64,000 nt of DNA from Comamonadaceae bacterium G21597-S1 (GTDB lineage: Bacteria > Pseudomonadota > Gammaproteobacteria > Burkholderiales > Burkholderiaceae_C): assembly GCA_027214345.1 (NCBI GenBank), contig JAPWHR010000005.1, positions 177,783 to 241,782 of the forward strand, read 5' to 3'. Positions 1-8,327 of this stretch are shown one piece after another. The position numbers and the translations under genes are program-made. Position 1 is the first letter of the stretch, and each line of letters starts with the position of its first letter. The notes under the pieces were generated by a model that did no database searches, was not told the origin of the DNA, and worked only from the letters and a program-made list of their open reading frames with translations.

Positions 1-1
1 T

Positions 2-2197
2 GCCAGCAAGAACAACAAGGCCGTCGACGTGGTAGAGGTACGGGTCAATGCTCTGGGCAGCCGTCCAGTGCTGCTGAGGTTGGGGGCGGGTCAATATCAG
101 GAACGGCTGGCGAACTATTTGACCAAGCTCCTGGCAGGCAGCTCGGGCCCGGAGGACCAGGCCAATTACGACGACAGCCTGGCGCGGCACCGGGACCTTA
201 CCGACAGGTTGTCCGAGCTTGACCGGATTCAGCAGCAGACGCTCGAAGCCCGCAACACGGCAGATCGGCTCGATGCCGAAGCCAAGCAGGCCCGGCGCAT
301 TCTCGGCCGCTTGGCGCCGGCGCTGACCAGGTCAATGGTCGACAAGGCCGAGGCCGACATGGCCATACTGGAAAAGTGCATGGTGCGAGCGAGCCGGGAT
401 CTGCAAGGCATCGCCGTACGGCTGGCCTGGTCCATGGTGGTAGGCAGACGGCTGCGAGAGCTGGCGACGGTACTGCGCACCTCAGCAGAGTCGGCCAGGG
501 CGTTGGGGCTGGAGATGCCCCATGTTGCCACCGAAGAGGGGCTTGCCGCGGTGCGTGCGGCGATGGCCGAGTGGAAGGTGCGTATGCGAGCCGCGCGAGA
601 CCTGCTTGCCTTCAGGGATGCCGCCGAGTCATTGGAAACAGGGCCGTCGTTCGAGGACATCGCCCGCCAGCGTGCCGGACTGAGCCAGCAGCTGGCACGC
701 AATTCCGTGCGTCTGTGGCGCGACTGGGTGCAACTGGCACCGAGCCGGCTCAGTGCCGAGCAACGCAAGGAAGTCTCCGACTATGTGGCGGTGCTGCAAC
801 TGATCACCGGGGGGGACGCCAACGCAGTGCATCGCTCGGTGTGGCAGCGGGCCCGTGCATTGCAGCCCAGGGTCACCGAACAGTTTGCGTGTTGGGCCGT
901 CACCTCGCTGTCCGCACGCGGGCGGGTGCCATTGGAGCCGGGCTACTTCGACCTGGTCGTCATCGATGAGGCCAGCCAGTGCGACATTGCGTCGGCGTTG
1001 CCACTGCTCTACCGGGCCAAGCGCAGCGTGATCATCGGCGACCCGCAGCAGTTGCGTCACATCTCCGCATTGAGCCGACCGCGCGACAGCGAACTGCAGC
1101 ATCGCTACGGGCTGGTGGAGACACGGGTCGGCTGGATGTATTCGGTGGCCTCACTGTACGACGCGGCCGCTGGCATAGTGCCTCATGGTGGGTTGGTGAA
1201 TCTGCGAGACCATCACCGCTCGCACGCAGACATCATCGGGTTTGCCAATCGCGCGTTTTACGAAGGGCGGCTGCGGGTTGCCACCAATCATCAAAGCTTG
1301 CTGCGTCCGCGTCCGGAGGAACCCGGCGTCGTCTGGCAGGACGTGCAGGGCCGGGTGACGCGGCCGGCCTCGGGGAGCGCACGCAATGTGCGCGAAGCCG
1401 AGGCGGTGGTAGCGGCACTCGAGGACCTGCTGGTGACACGGGCTTACGGCGGCAGTGTGGGCGTGGTTACACCGTTTCGGGCGCAGGCGCAGCTGTTACA
1501 GCAATTGGTGCAGGATTCCGAGCCGCTGGGGCTGGTGAGGGAGAGGAGCCAGTTGCTGGTCGACACGGTGCATCGATTCCAGGGCGACGAGCGCGACGTG
1601 ATGCTGTTCTCGCCCGTGGTGTCGGCGGGCATGTCTGCGGGAGCACTGGGTTTTGTTCGAAGCAATGGGCATTTGTTCAACGTGGCGATCACGCGGGCGC
1701 GGGCACTGCTGCATGTGGTCGGTGATCGTGCGGCGGCCGGCGCGTCCGACGTCGCTTATCTGGCACAGTTTGCGAGTTACGCGACGGAATTGGACGAGTC
1801 GACGAATACGCACCAACAGTCGCAGACTGGCCCGATGGGGCCAGAGTACCCACCCGTTGCCCGGCCGGAGCAAGTTTCGGAGTGGGAGCGCGTGTTGTAC
1901 CGCGCCATGCACGCAGCAGGCATTCGTGCCATCCCACAGTTCACGATCGAACAATACGACCTGGACTTCGCGGTCATCGTCGGAGACCGGCGGCTCGATA
2001 TCGAGGTAGACGGCGAGCGTTACCACCGCAGCTGGACGGGCGAACTGTGCCTGCGTGACCAGCTTCGCAACCAAAGGCTGCTGGAACTGGGCTGGGACAT
2101 CCAGCGCTTCTGGGTGTTCCAGGTGCGGGACGATTTGGACGGTTGTGTTCGGCGGGTGGCGGAGTGGGTTGCTGATCAGGCTGCAGGGCCCGTCTGA
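2..2197 (+). CDS. Superfamily I helicase with C-terminal Vsr/DUF559-like nuclease domain (5' end outside window)
   Basis: The reading frame is open from base 2, so the N-terminus and the Walker A motif lie upstream. The first visible residues, ASKNNKAVDVV, match the segment just after Walker A in AAA_11/AAA_12 helicases of the DNA2/NAM7 type. Walker B is VVIDEASQCD (around base 958). It is followed by GDPQQL (motif III), DTVHRFQGDERDV (near 1560) and NVAITRARALLHV (near 1678), the usual C-terminal helicase motifs. The last 110 residues form a PD-(D/E)XK-type nuclease fold: LDIEVDGERYH supplies the acidic residues, and GWDIQRFWVFQV resembles Vsr/DUF559 proteins. The family probably unwinds and cuts nucleic acid, and fusions of this kind are common in defence islands. 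The 3' end overlaps the convergent NYN gene by 22 bases. Function in defence is inference; the domain reading is firm. Confidence 0.88.
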   Translation, partial: ASKNNKAVDVVEVRVNALGSRPVLLRLGAGQYQERLANYLTKLLAGSSGPEDQANYDDSLARHRDLTDRLSELDRIQQQTLEARNTADRLDAEAKQARRILGRLAPALTRSMVDKAEADMAILEKCMVRASRDLQGIAVRLAWSMVVGRRLRELATVLRTSAESARALGLEMPHVATEEGLAAVRAAMAEWKVRMRAARDLLAFRDAAESLETGPSFEDIARQRAGLSQQLARNSVRLWRDWVQLAPSRLSAEQRKEVSDYVAVLQLITGGDANAVHRSVWQRARALQPRVTEQFACWAVTSLSARGRVPLEPGYFDLVVIDEASQCDIASALPLLYRAKRSVIIGDPQQLRHISALSRPRDSELQHRYGLVETRVGWMYSVASLYDAAAGIVPHGGLVNLRDHHRSHADIIGFANRAFYEGRLRVATNHQSLLRPRPEEPGVVWQDVQGRVTRPASGSARNVREAEAVVAALEDLLVTRAYGGSVGVVTPFRAQAQLLQQLVQDSEPLGLVRERSQLLVDTVHRFQGDERDVMLFSPVVSAGMSAGALGFVRSNGHLFNVAITRARALLHVVGDRAAAGASDVAYLAQFASYATELDESTNTHQQSQTGPMGPEYPPVARPEQVSEWERVLYRAMHAAGIRAIPQFTIEQYDLDFAVIVGDRRLDIEVDGERYHRSWTGELCLRDQLRNQRLLELGWDIQRFWVFQVRDDLDGCVRRVAEWVADQAAGPV

Positions 2198-2934
2198 CCC
2201 GGTCGGCTCCGCACCAAAATATGCACATGCGCCGACCCATCCCCCACCGGCGCATCTTTCACCTCCAGGTACGGCTGCTTGCGCATCAGCTCCCCGAGCT
2301 TGGCGAAGCCGTAGTTGCGGGCATCGAACGAGGGATTGTTCTTCGTGATGTGGCTGCCTACCGGCCCCAGGATCGCCCAGCCGTCGTCCCTGGCGACTGC
2401 CTGCAGGGCCGCCAGGATCATGGGGCGCAGCGGCGGGAGTGATGGGCCTGGCTCGGCCTCCTTCTCCTGCGCCGCAGGCGGCACGTCGTTGCGCAGGATC
2501 TCGGTGAAGATGAACTTATCGCACGCCGCCTGGAACGCTTCCGGCGTCTTCTGTTCGCCGAAGCCGAACACCGTCAGCCCCGCCTCGCGTATGCGCGTGG
2601 CCAACCGCGTGAAATCGCTGTCGGACGACACCAGACAAAACCCGTCCACCTTGCCGTCGTGCAGCACGTCCATTGCGTCGATGATCAGCGCCGCGTCAGT
2701 CGCGTTCTTGCCGCTGGTGTAGCTGAACTGCTGCATGGGCTGGATCGCCAGCGCGTGCAGCACGTCCTTCCAGCCCTTGAGGTGAGACTTGGTCCAGTCA
2801 CCGTACGCGCGCTTGATCGTCGCCGTGCCGTAACGCGACACTTCCGCCAGCAGTTCCTGGATGACGGACGGCTGCGCGTTGTCGGCGTCGATCAGCACCG
2901 CCAGTCGGTGGTTATTGTTGTTGTCGTTGGCCAT
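2176..2934 (-). CDS. NYN domain (LabA/DUF88-type) RNase-like protein with C-terminal OST-HTH/LOTUS domain
   Basis: A 252-residue protein. The N-terminal part is a PIN-like NYN domain of the LabA/limkain type: AVLIDADNAQ carries the first acidic residues, KRAYGDW follows, and DGFCLVSSDSDF holds the second acidic cluster, together making the metal-binding nuclease site. A Pro/Glu-rich linker near residues 155 to 170 leads to an OST-HTH (LOTUS) domain (LRPMILAALQ to the end), a predicted RNA-binding fold. NYN proteins cleave or bind RNA; the substrate here is unknown. The start at 2934 is followed by an Asn run. The 3' end overlaps the convergent helicase gene. Family membership is secure; a role in defence is only suggested by location. 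Confidence 0.88.
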   Translation of the reverse strand: MANDNNNNHRLAVLIDADNAQPSVIQELLAEVSRYGTATIKRAYGDWTKSHLKGWKDVLHALAIQPMQQFSYTSGKNATDAALIIDAMDVLHDGKVDGFCLVSSDSDFTRLATRIREAGLTVFGFGEQKTPEAFQAACDKFIFTEILRNDVPPAAQEKEAEPGPSLPPLRPMILAALQAVARDDGWAILGPVGSHITKNNPSFDARNYGFAKLGELMRKQPYLEVKDAPVGDGSAHVHILVRSRPGQTGPAA

Positions 2935-3031
2935 GGTTTTTTTTGTTGACCTCCCTGGGGTGGATCGTAGCCGGGTTGTGGGTGGCAGGGTGCAAGGTCT
3001 GTTTCGTCCCCGATTCGCCGCAACCTGCTCA

Positions 3032-3919
3032 TTACTTCCCCGTCACATCGGCCAGCACATAACTCGTGCTCCTCCCGCCGGCATCCGATTTGCGCAACAC
3101 CCCGCGCGCCAACAGGTCCTGGATGTCGCGCAAGGCGGTGTCCGGCGAACACTTGGCCATGGTTGCCCACTTACTGGTGGTGAGCTTGCCGTCAAGACCG
3201 TCGAGCACGCGGTTGAGCAGCCGGGCCTGCCGCTCGTTCATGGGTGTGCTGCCGAAGCGTTGCCAGAATCGCGCCTTGGCCAGGACGGCGTCCAGCTCCT
3301 GGTGCGCCTGGTCGACTGCGCGATGCAGGGCACCCAATAACCACGCCAGCCATTCGGTTACGTCGAGCATGTTGCCCTTTTGCGTGCGCTCCAGGATGTC
3401 GTAATAGACCTTGCGTTCGCGCTGGATCTGGGCCGACAGGCTGTAGAAGCGGCGCGGGTCCTGCGCTTTGTCGGCGCGCGCCAGCATCAGGTCGCCGATG
3501 GCGCGGGCGATGCGGCCATTGCCGTCGTCGAACGGGTGCATGGTGACGAACCACAGGTGTGCCAGGCCGGCCTTGACGAGCAGCGGTTCGTCGGCCGGCG
3601 CATCGATCCAGTCGAGGAATCGGAGCATCTCGGCCTCCAGGCGTTCGGCGGGCGGCGCCTCGAAGTGCACGCGTTCGCGGCCGACCGGGCCGGACACCAC
3701 CTGCATCGGGCCGTTGGCATCATCGCGCCAGTTGCCGACGCGAATCTTGGCCATGCCGGAACGGCCGGTGGGGAACAGCGCCGCATGCCAGGCAATTCGT
3801 TCACAGCTTCTCAGGCCAGGCTCACCCGCTGACCCTGTCCACCCCCGCATGGCCGCCCCGCCACTGGACAAACCCGCAGCCCGGCAGGCCTGCGCCGTGA
3901 GCCTGGCGCTGCGCATCAT
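3032..3919 (-). CDS. Fic family protein, N-terminally truncated (likely degenerate)
   Basis: The Fic core is intact: HPFDDGNGRIAR has the catalytic His, the acidic residue and the anion-binding glycine loop of AMP-transferring Fic enzymes. It is followed by a C-terminal winged-helix-like region (KWATMAKCSPDTALRDI). Homology to DUF4172-Fic proteins (usually about 370 residues) begins only at CERIAWHAALFPTGRSGM, near base 3830. The preceding residues (MMRSARLTAQ and on) look like translated non-coding sequence. The missing part normally carries the DUF4172 domain with the autoinhibitory (S/T)xxxE(G/N) helix. Possible internal starts are Met at 3850 and 3754. The product would be a deregulated AMP-transferase or, more likely, the gene is a 5'-deleted relic. 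Its upstream end abuts a divergently oriented small gene. Confidence 0.75.
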   Translation of the reverse strand: MMRSARLTAQACRAAGLSSGGAAMRGWTGSAGEPGLRSCERIAWHAALFPTGRSGMAKIRVGNWRDDANGPMQVVSGPVGRERVHFEAPPAERLEAEMLRFLDWIDAPADEPLLVKAGLAHLWFVTMHPFDDGNGRIARAIGDLMLARADKAQDPRRFYSLSAQIQRERKVYYDILERTQKGNMLDVTEWLAWLLGALHRAVDQAHQELDAVLAKARFWQRFGSTPMNERQARLLNRVLDGLDGKLTTSKWATMAKCSPDTALRDIQDLLARGVLRKSDAGGRSTSYVLADVTGK

Positions 3920-3962
3920 TGCACCGTCCCGCCACTATCACCACTCGATGAAGGAGCCGAGC

Positions 3963-4376
3963 ATGTTGTCCCACCTGGCCGATGTTCTTTCTGCCGCCCA
4001 CGCCGCAGGCGCGTCCGCATCCGCATCCGCATCCGCATCCGCGACGGCAACGGCGACGGCGACCGCGACAGAGGCGGCGGCGTCGACCCGCCCGCAGCCC
4101 GCGTTGACCCGCCATGCCGCCATCCGCACCCAGCAGCGCGGCATCCCGCCCTGGTTCCTGGCGCTGCTGCTGGCGCACGGGCGCAGCCGGCACGACGGCC
4201 ACGGTGCGGTGATCAAGACGGTCGACCGCGCGGCGCGCCAGCGGCTGCAGGCGCTGCTGAGCCGCACCGAATACGCCGCGGCCGAGCGGTATTTCGACGT
4301 CTACATGGTGGTGGCCACCGAAGACCAGGCCATCGTCACCGCGGCGCACCGCACCCGGCGCCGGCACCTGCATTGA
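3963..4376 (+). CDS. DUF4258-like small protein with Ala-Ser/Ala-Thr dipeptide repeat
   Basis: A 137-residue protein of unknown function. The start at 3963 (MLSHLADVL) is chosen because AAGGAG lies seven bases upstream; an in-frame ATG at 3948 is possible. Residues 17 to 36 are an alternating Ala-Ser then Ala-Thr tract encoded by a hexanucleotide repeat. The rest (TRHAAIRTQQRGIPPWFLAL, a LAHGRSRHDGHGA segment, and ATEDQAIVTAAHR) resembles short DUF4258-like proteins that carry an AxxRxxQRGI motif, then HG and a terminal VTVAHR motif. Such proteins are often found near toxin-antitoxin or mobile genes. No role can be assigned. The resemblance is from pattern memory and is moderate. Confidence 0.55.
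   Translation: MLSHLADVLSAAHAAGASASASASASATATATATATEAAASTRPQPALTRHAAIRTQQRGIPPWFLALLLAHGRSRHDGHGAVIKTVDRAARQRLQALLSRTEYAAAERYFDVYMVVATEDQAIVTAAHRTRRRHLH
4014..4070 (+). repeat. Hexanucleotide microsatellite inside a coding region
   Basis: Four perfect TCCGCA units (4014 to 4037) are followed by TCCGCG and then by degenerate ACGGCA/ACGGCG/ACCGCG units to about 4070. Each unit encodes two residues, giving an alternating Ala-Ser then Ala-Thr tract. Because the unit is six bases long, gain or loss of units keeps the frame and changes only the length of the linker. Confidence 0.85.
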
Positions 4377-4557
4377 CCGGCGCATGCGCGCGGGCGGGTC
4401 GCCCCGGTGGCCGGATGGCCTGCTGCGGCGGGCCGTCCGGTTTCCGTGTTCACCCGATGGGCCGATTGCCGACCCGTCCGTTGCGCGTTCTACGCGTTTG
4501 TCCGTTTCCCGCTGTCACCAACCATCCGCTGTCACCAACCAGGAGTCCCGGAAAACC

Positions 4558-5991
4558 ATGAACAACCATGACAAGACCCCCTCCGGCACCGCCGCTCAGC
4601 CGGCTGCGCCGTCGAACAACGGCGCCGCGTCCGCCAGCGCGGCGCCGCAACCCACGCTGCAGCTGACCCCGCTGCACGCCGCCATCCCCGCCCAGGGCGG
4701 CACCGTCGAGGTGCTGGTGCGGGTGCAGGCGCCGGCTCAGCCGGCGCACGAGCAGGGCGCAGGCGGCCCCCGTGCCCGCATTCCGCTGCGCCTGGCGCTG
4801 GTCGTCGACCGCTCCGGCAGCATGTCCGGCGCGCCGCTGGACGAGGCGTTGCGCTGCGTGCAGCACATCGGCGAGCGGCTGCATCCGGCCGACGAACTGG
4901 CCGTCGTGTTGTACGACCACGACGTGCAGCTGCCGTTGCCGCTGGCGCGCGCGCCCGGCGCGCGGGTGGTGGCGCAGGCGCTGGCCGGCGTCGAGAGTGG
5001 CGGCAGCACCAACCTGTTCGCCGGCTGGGAGGCCGGCGCCGGGCAACTGCGGGACGGCGCCTCCGCCGCGGGCGGCGCGATCTCGCGCGTGGTGTTGTTG
5101 TCCGACGGCCAGGCCAACCAGGGCTGGACCGATCCGGCGGTGATCGCCGAGCATTGCCGGCAGTGGCTGGCGTGCGGCGTCAGCACCACCACCGTCGGCC
5201 TGGGCCGCGGCTTCAATGAGGAGCTGATGCAGGCCATGGCCAGCGCCGGCGGCGGCCAGCAGTATTACGGCCAGCGTGCGCAAGACCTGTTCGACGCCTT
5301 CGACGAGGAGCTGGCCCTGCTGCAGGCGATGCGGCTGCGCCAGCTGCGGGTGCGCCCGGTGGCGAGCCGTGGCGTCATCGTCGAGCCGCTGGGGCGCAGT
5401 GGCCTGGTCTCCAACCCCGACGGCTGGCTCGGCCTGCCCGACCTGGCCTGGGCCGCCGAGGCCTGGACGCTGCTGCGCCTGCACGTGCCGGCCCAGGCCC
5501 TGGCCGGCATCCGGCCCGGCGCGCCGTTCACCGCGCTGGCCTTGACGCTGCAAGGCGTCGACGCCGACGGCGTGCAACACACCTGGCATGCGGCACCGCT
5601 GGCCTTGCCGGTGATGCCGCTGTCCGACCTGGCCGGCGTGCCGGCTGACGAGACGGTGGCGCGCCGGCTGCAGGAGATCGCGTTTGCCGAGTTGAACCTG
5701 CAGGTGCGCGAGCTGCTCCAGCAGGGCCGCCGCGCCCAGGCCCAGGCCGCACTGGCCCGCGCCAAGGCCCGATACGCCAGCCACCCCTGGCTGGCCGGCA
5801 AGCTCGAGCGCCTGGTCGAACTGGCGGCGCAGGACGTGGAGATGGCGCGCAAGGAGATGCTGTATGCCAGCGGCCGCATCCGGGGGCGGCTGGTGGCGCA
5901 GTTCGAATCGGCCGCTCTCGACATGACCGAGGACACGCCGAAGTACCTGCGTCGCAAGGCGGTCGAGGGGCAGGGGCACGCGACGGGGTGA
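4558..5991 (+). CDS. VWA (von Willebrand factor A) domain protein
   Basis: A 477-residue protein. The chosen ATG at 4558 (MNNHDKTPSG) has AGGAG at 4541 to 4545; the frame is open further upstream but without a plausible start. A low-complexity Ala/Pro N-terminus leads to a VWA domain with a complete MIDAS motif, DRSGSMSG near residue 84, then GGSTNLFAGW (MIDAS Thr) and VVLLSDGQANQG (third loop). The C-terminal third is helical and ends in ARKEMLYASGRIRGRL and DMTEDTPKYLRRK. There is no signal peptide or membrane segment, so it is cytoplasmic. VWA domains bind partner proteins through a metal ion. No partner such as a MoxR ATPase is adjacent, so its process is unknown. Its place in a cluster of defence-type genes is suggestive only. 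Confidence 0.85.
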   Translation: MNNHDKTPSGTAAQPAAPSNNGAASASAAPQPTLQLTPLHAAIPAQGGTVEVLVRVQAPAQPAHEQGAGGPRARIPLRLALVVDRSGSMSGAPLDEALRCVQHIGERLHPADELAVVLYDHDVQLPLPLARAPGARVVAQALAGVESGGSTNLFAGWEAGAGQLRDGASAAGGAISRVVLLSDGQANQGWTDPAVIAEHCRQWLACGVSTTTVGLGRGFNEELMQAMASAGGGQQYYGQRAQDLFDAFDEELALLQAMRLRQLRVRPVASRGVIVEPLGRSGLVSNPDGWLGLPDLAWAAEAWTLLRLHVPAQALAGIRPGAPFTALALTLQGVDADGVQHTWHAAPLALPVMPLSDLAGVPADETVARRLQEIAFAELNLQVRELLQQGRRAQAQAALARAKARYASHPWLAGKLERLVELAAQDVEMARKEMLYASGRIRGRLVAQFESAALDMTEDTPKYLRRKAVEGQGHATG

Positions 5992-6166
5992 CACGATCGT
6001 CGACGCAAAGAGGGATGCGCCTGTTGCGTCACCGGCCCACACTGTGGAATGCAAGGGTGGGCGACGCGCGCATCGTGGCACCCGCAGCGCGTTCGAGTCC
6101 GATCCGGCTCCATAAGGACCATAATCAGACCGTATTCAGTCTTACTTGGATCGCGGAGCCACACAC

Positions 6167-6442
6167 ATGCATTACTCCTCCCAAATCAAGCCGATCAGCT
6201 ACCTGAAGGCCAATGCCGCCGAGGTCTTGTCACAGCTGGCCCAAAACCGGGAACCACTGGTCATCACGCAAAATGGCGAAGCCAAGGCGGTGTTGCAGGA
6301 CGTGGCCTCGTTCGAGCAGACCCAGAAAACGTTGGCACTGCTCAAGATCCTGGCGCTGGGCCAGCAGGAGGTGGCCCAAGGCCATGTGAAGCCGGTGGCC
6401 GAAGTGGTCGCCCGATTGAGGGCCAAGCGGGGCGAGGGCTGA
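6167..6442 (+). CDS. Type II antitoxin, Phd/YefM family
   Basis: A 91-residue protein (MHYSSQIKPISYLKANAAEV). The pattern I-x-YLKANAAEVLSQL, then PLVITQNGEAKAVLQDV, then a Phe-Glu and a helical tail is that of Phd/YefM antitoxins: an N-terminal DNA-binding dimer and a C-terminal toxin-neutralising helix. The start is set by GGAG eight bases upstream. Its TGA overlaps the ATG of the next gene (TGATG), the translational coupling usual for antitoxin-toxin pairs. The antitoxin presumably represses its own promoter in the region 5992 to 6166. That region contains no gene; I could not define an operator in it. Confidence 0.9.
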   Translation: MHYSSQIKPISYLKANAAEVLSQLAQNREPLVITQNGEAKAVLQDVASFEQTQKTLALLKILALGQQEVAQGHVKPVAEVVARLRAKRGEG

Positions 6443-6783
6443 TGCCTGGTGCGCCGGTCCGTTTCGAGGTTCTGCTCACACGAGGCGCCGAACAGGACCT
6501 GGAGTCCCTCCATGACTACATCGCGGATTTCGATTGCGTGGCCAATGCCGATCGCGTGCTCGATCGGCTGGTGCAAGCCGTGCAAAGTCTGCAGCGCTTC
6601 CCTGAACGAGGCAACTACCCGAAGGAGCTTCTCGAGCTTGGCATCAAGGACTATCGGCAGGTCGCTTTCAAGCCGTACCGCGTGATCTACCGCGTTGCGG
6701 GTCAACGCGTCTACATCCATCTCATTGTCGATGGACGAAGGGACATGCGAACGTTGCTGATGCGTCGCTTATTGGGCGCCTGA
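6442..6783 (+). CDS. Type II toxin, RelE/ParE family
   Basis: A 113-residue protein coupled by a TGATG overlap to the Phd/YefM-like antitoxin. The start FEVLLTRGAEQDLESLHDYI, the central PERGNYPKEL, and the C-terminal DYRQVAFKPYRVIYRVA and VYIHLIVDGRRDM follow the RelE/ParE fold (beta strands around a conserved Arg and a terminal hydrophobic strand). Members either cut mRNA in the ribosome (RelE) or poison gyrase (ParE). The FKPYRVIYRV pattern with a GRRDM tail resembles ParE-type sequences more, but the target is not certain. jetA starts 74 bases downstream, so read-through from this module into the Wadjet operon is possible. Confidence 0.88.
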   Translation: MPGAPVRFEVLLTRGAEQDLESLHDYIADFDCVANADRVLDRLVQAVQSLQRFPERGNYPKELLELGIKDYRQVAFKPYRVIYRVAGQRVYIHLIVDGRRDMRTLLMRRLLGA

Positions 6784-6857
6784 CCCATTAGACTCGTACC
6801 CAGCTCCCCTTGCCGGGCGTCCGAGAACGTGATGCGGGCCCGGAGGTTTCCCCGCCC

Positions 6858-8327
6858 ATGCCCCTCGACTTCACCACCCTCGACTCCTTGCGCACCCACC
6901 ACCCGGCCTGGCGCCTGCTGCGCTCCGACCATGCGCCGCTGGTGGCCAGCTTCCTGCAGCGGGTGTTCGTCGCGCCCAACGTGCGGGTGATGGCGGCGGC
7001 CGACCTGGCCGAGGCGCTGGAGGACGAGCTCTATGCACTGCGCCAACTGCTGGGCGACGAAGCCGCTTTCCCCAAGCCGGCACTGGACTACCTGAACGAC
7101 TGGGCCGCGCCCGACAAGGGCTGGTTGCGCAAGTTCTATCGCAGCGGCACCGACGAAGCGCAGTTCGACCTGACGCCGGCCACCGAGAAGGCCATCGCCT
7201 GGCTTGGGCACTTGTCCGAGCGGCAGTTCGTCGGCACCGAGTCGCGCCTGCTGACACTGTTCGACCTGCTCAAGCAGATGAGCGAGGGCAGCGAGGCCGA
7301 CCCGGCCCGGCGCCTGGCCGAGCTGCACAAGCGGCGCGATGAACTCGACGCCGAGATCGCGCGGGTGGCCGGAGGTGACGTGCCGCTGCTGGACGACACC
7401 GCGCTCAAGGACCGTTTCCAGCAGTTCACCCAGGGCGCGCGCGAACTGCTCGCCGATTTCCGCGAGGTGGAGCACAACTTCCGCCAACTCGACCGGCGGG
7501 TGCGGGAGCGTATTGCCTTGTGGGAAGGCGGCAAGGGGGCCTTGCTCGAGCAGATCATGGGCGAACGCGACGCAATCGCCGATTCCGACCAGGGCCGCAG
7601 TTTCCGCGCCTTTTGGGACTTCCTGCTGTCCAGCCGGCGGCAGGAGGAGCTGACCGAACTGCTCGAACGGGTGTTGCAACTGCCCGCCGTGACTGAGCTG
7701 CAGCCCGATGCCCGCACCCGCCGCGTGCATTACGATTGGCTCGAGGCGGGTGAGCACACGCAGCGCACGGTGGCCGCGCTGTCGCAACAGCTGCGCCGTT
7801 TCCTGGACGACCAGGCCTGGCTGGAGAATCGCCGCATCATGGATATCCTGCACGGGATCGAAAGCAAGGCGCTGGCGCTGCGCGCGGCGCCGCCGCCCGG
7901 CAACGTGATGGAGCTCGACGAGCCGCAGGCGCGCATCGAGCTGCCGATGGAGCGGCCCTTGTACACCCCCGCGCTCGATGCGGCCATCACCGAGCTGCGT
8001 GCGGAGCCGGGTGACGACGACGTCGACCCGTCGGCGCTGTTCGAGCAGGTGGTCGTCGACAAGGCGCGCCTGGCGCGCCACATCCGCCATGCGCTGCAGG
8101 ACAAGGCGCAGATCACGCTGGGCGACCTGGTGCGCGGCCAGCCGCTGCAACATGGCCTGGCCGAGCTGGTGGCGTATCTGCAACTGGGCAGCGACGCTTT
8201 CTCCGCCGTCGTGGACGAGGCCACCCCCGAGACCATCCGCTGGCAGGCACTGGCCGCCGATGGACAGCCCACGACCCGCAGCGCGCGCCTGCCGCGCGTG
8301 ATCTTCATGCATGGAACAACGCCATGA
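6858..8327 (+). CDS. jetA: Wadjet type I anti-plasmid system subunit JetA (DUF3375, MukF/kleisin-like)
   Basis: A 489-residue protein (MPLDFTTLDSLRTHHPAWRL). The start is set by GGAGG at 6842 to 6846; an in-frame ATG at 6810 lacks one. The opening LRxxHPAWRLLRSDHAP and length match DUF3375, the kleisin subunit JetA of type I Wadjet. This is a condensin-like complex that extrudes loops on small circular DNA and triggers its cleavage. JetA bridges the JetC ATPase heads and recruits JetB and JetD. The middle is predicted coiled coil (RRLAELHKRRDELDAEIARV). The stop overlaps the jetB start (ATGA), so the genes are co-translated. A decayed copy of the part encoding ERDAIADSDQGRSFRAFW occurs at about 14570 to 14697. 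Confidence 0.93.
   Translation: MPLDFTTLDSLRTHHPAWRLLRSDHAPLVASFLQRVFVAPNVRVMAAADLAEALEDELYALRQLLGDEAAFPKPALDYLNDWAAPDKGWLRKFYRSGTDEAQFDLTPATEKAIAWLGHLSERQFVGTESRLLTLFDLLKQMSEGSEADPARRLAELHKRRDELDAEIARVAGGDVPLLDDTALKDRFQQFTQGARELLADFREVEHNFRQLDRRVRERIALWEGGKGALLEQIMGERDAIADSDQGRSFRAFWDFLLSSRRQEELTELLERVLQLPAVTELQPDARTRRVHYDWLEAGEHTQRTVAALSQQLRRFLDDQAWLENRRIMDILHGIESKALALRAAPPPGNVMELDEPQARIELPMERPLYTPALDAAITELRAEPGDDDVDPSALFEQVVVDKARLARHIRHALQDKAQITLGDLVRGQPLQHGLAELVAYLQLGSDAFSAVVDEATPETIRWQALAADGQPTTRSARLPRVIFMHGTTP

Noticed and set aside
4510..4541. Two 15-base copies of CGCTGTCACCAACCA with a 17-base period just before the VWA gene.
   Set aside because: A single short duplication overlapping the ribosome-binding region. 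It may be slippage and gives no evidence for an operator.
6085..6112. GTTCGAGTCC followed by CCGGCTCCA looks like the T-arm and 3' end of a tRNA, possibly an integration site next to the toxin-antitoxin pair.
   Set aside because: The flanking bases do not form a T-stem or acceptor stem and no tRNA body lies upstream. It is too short to call even a relic.
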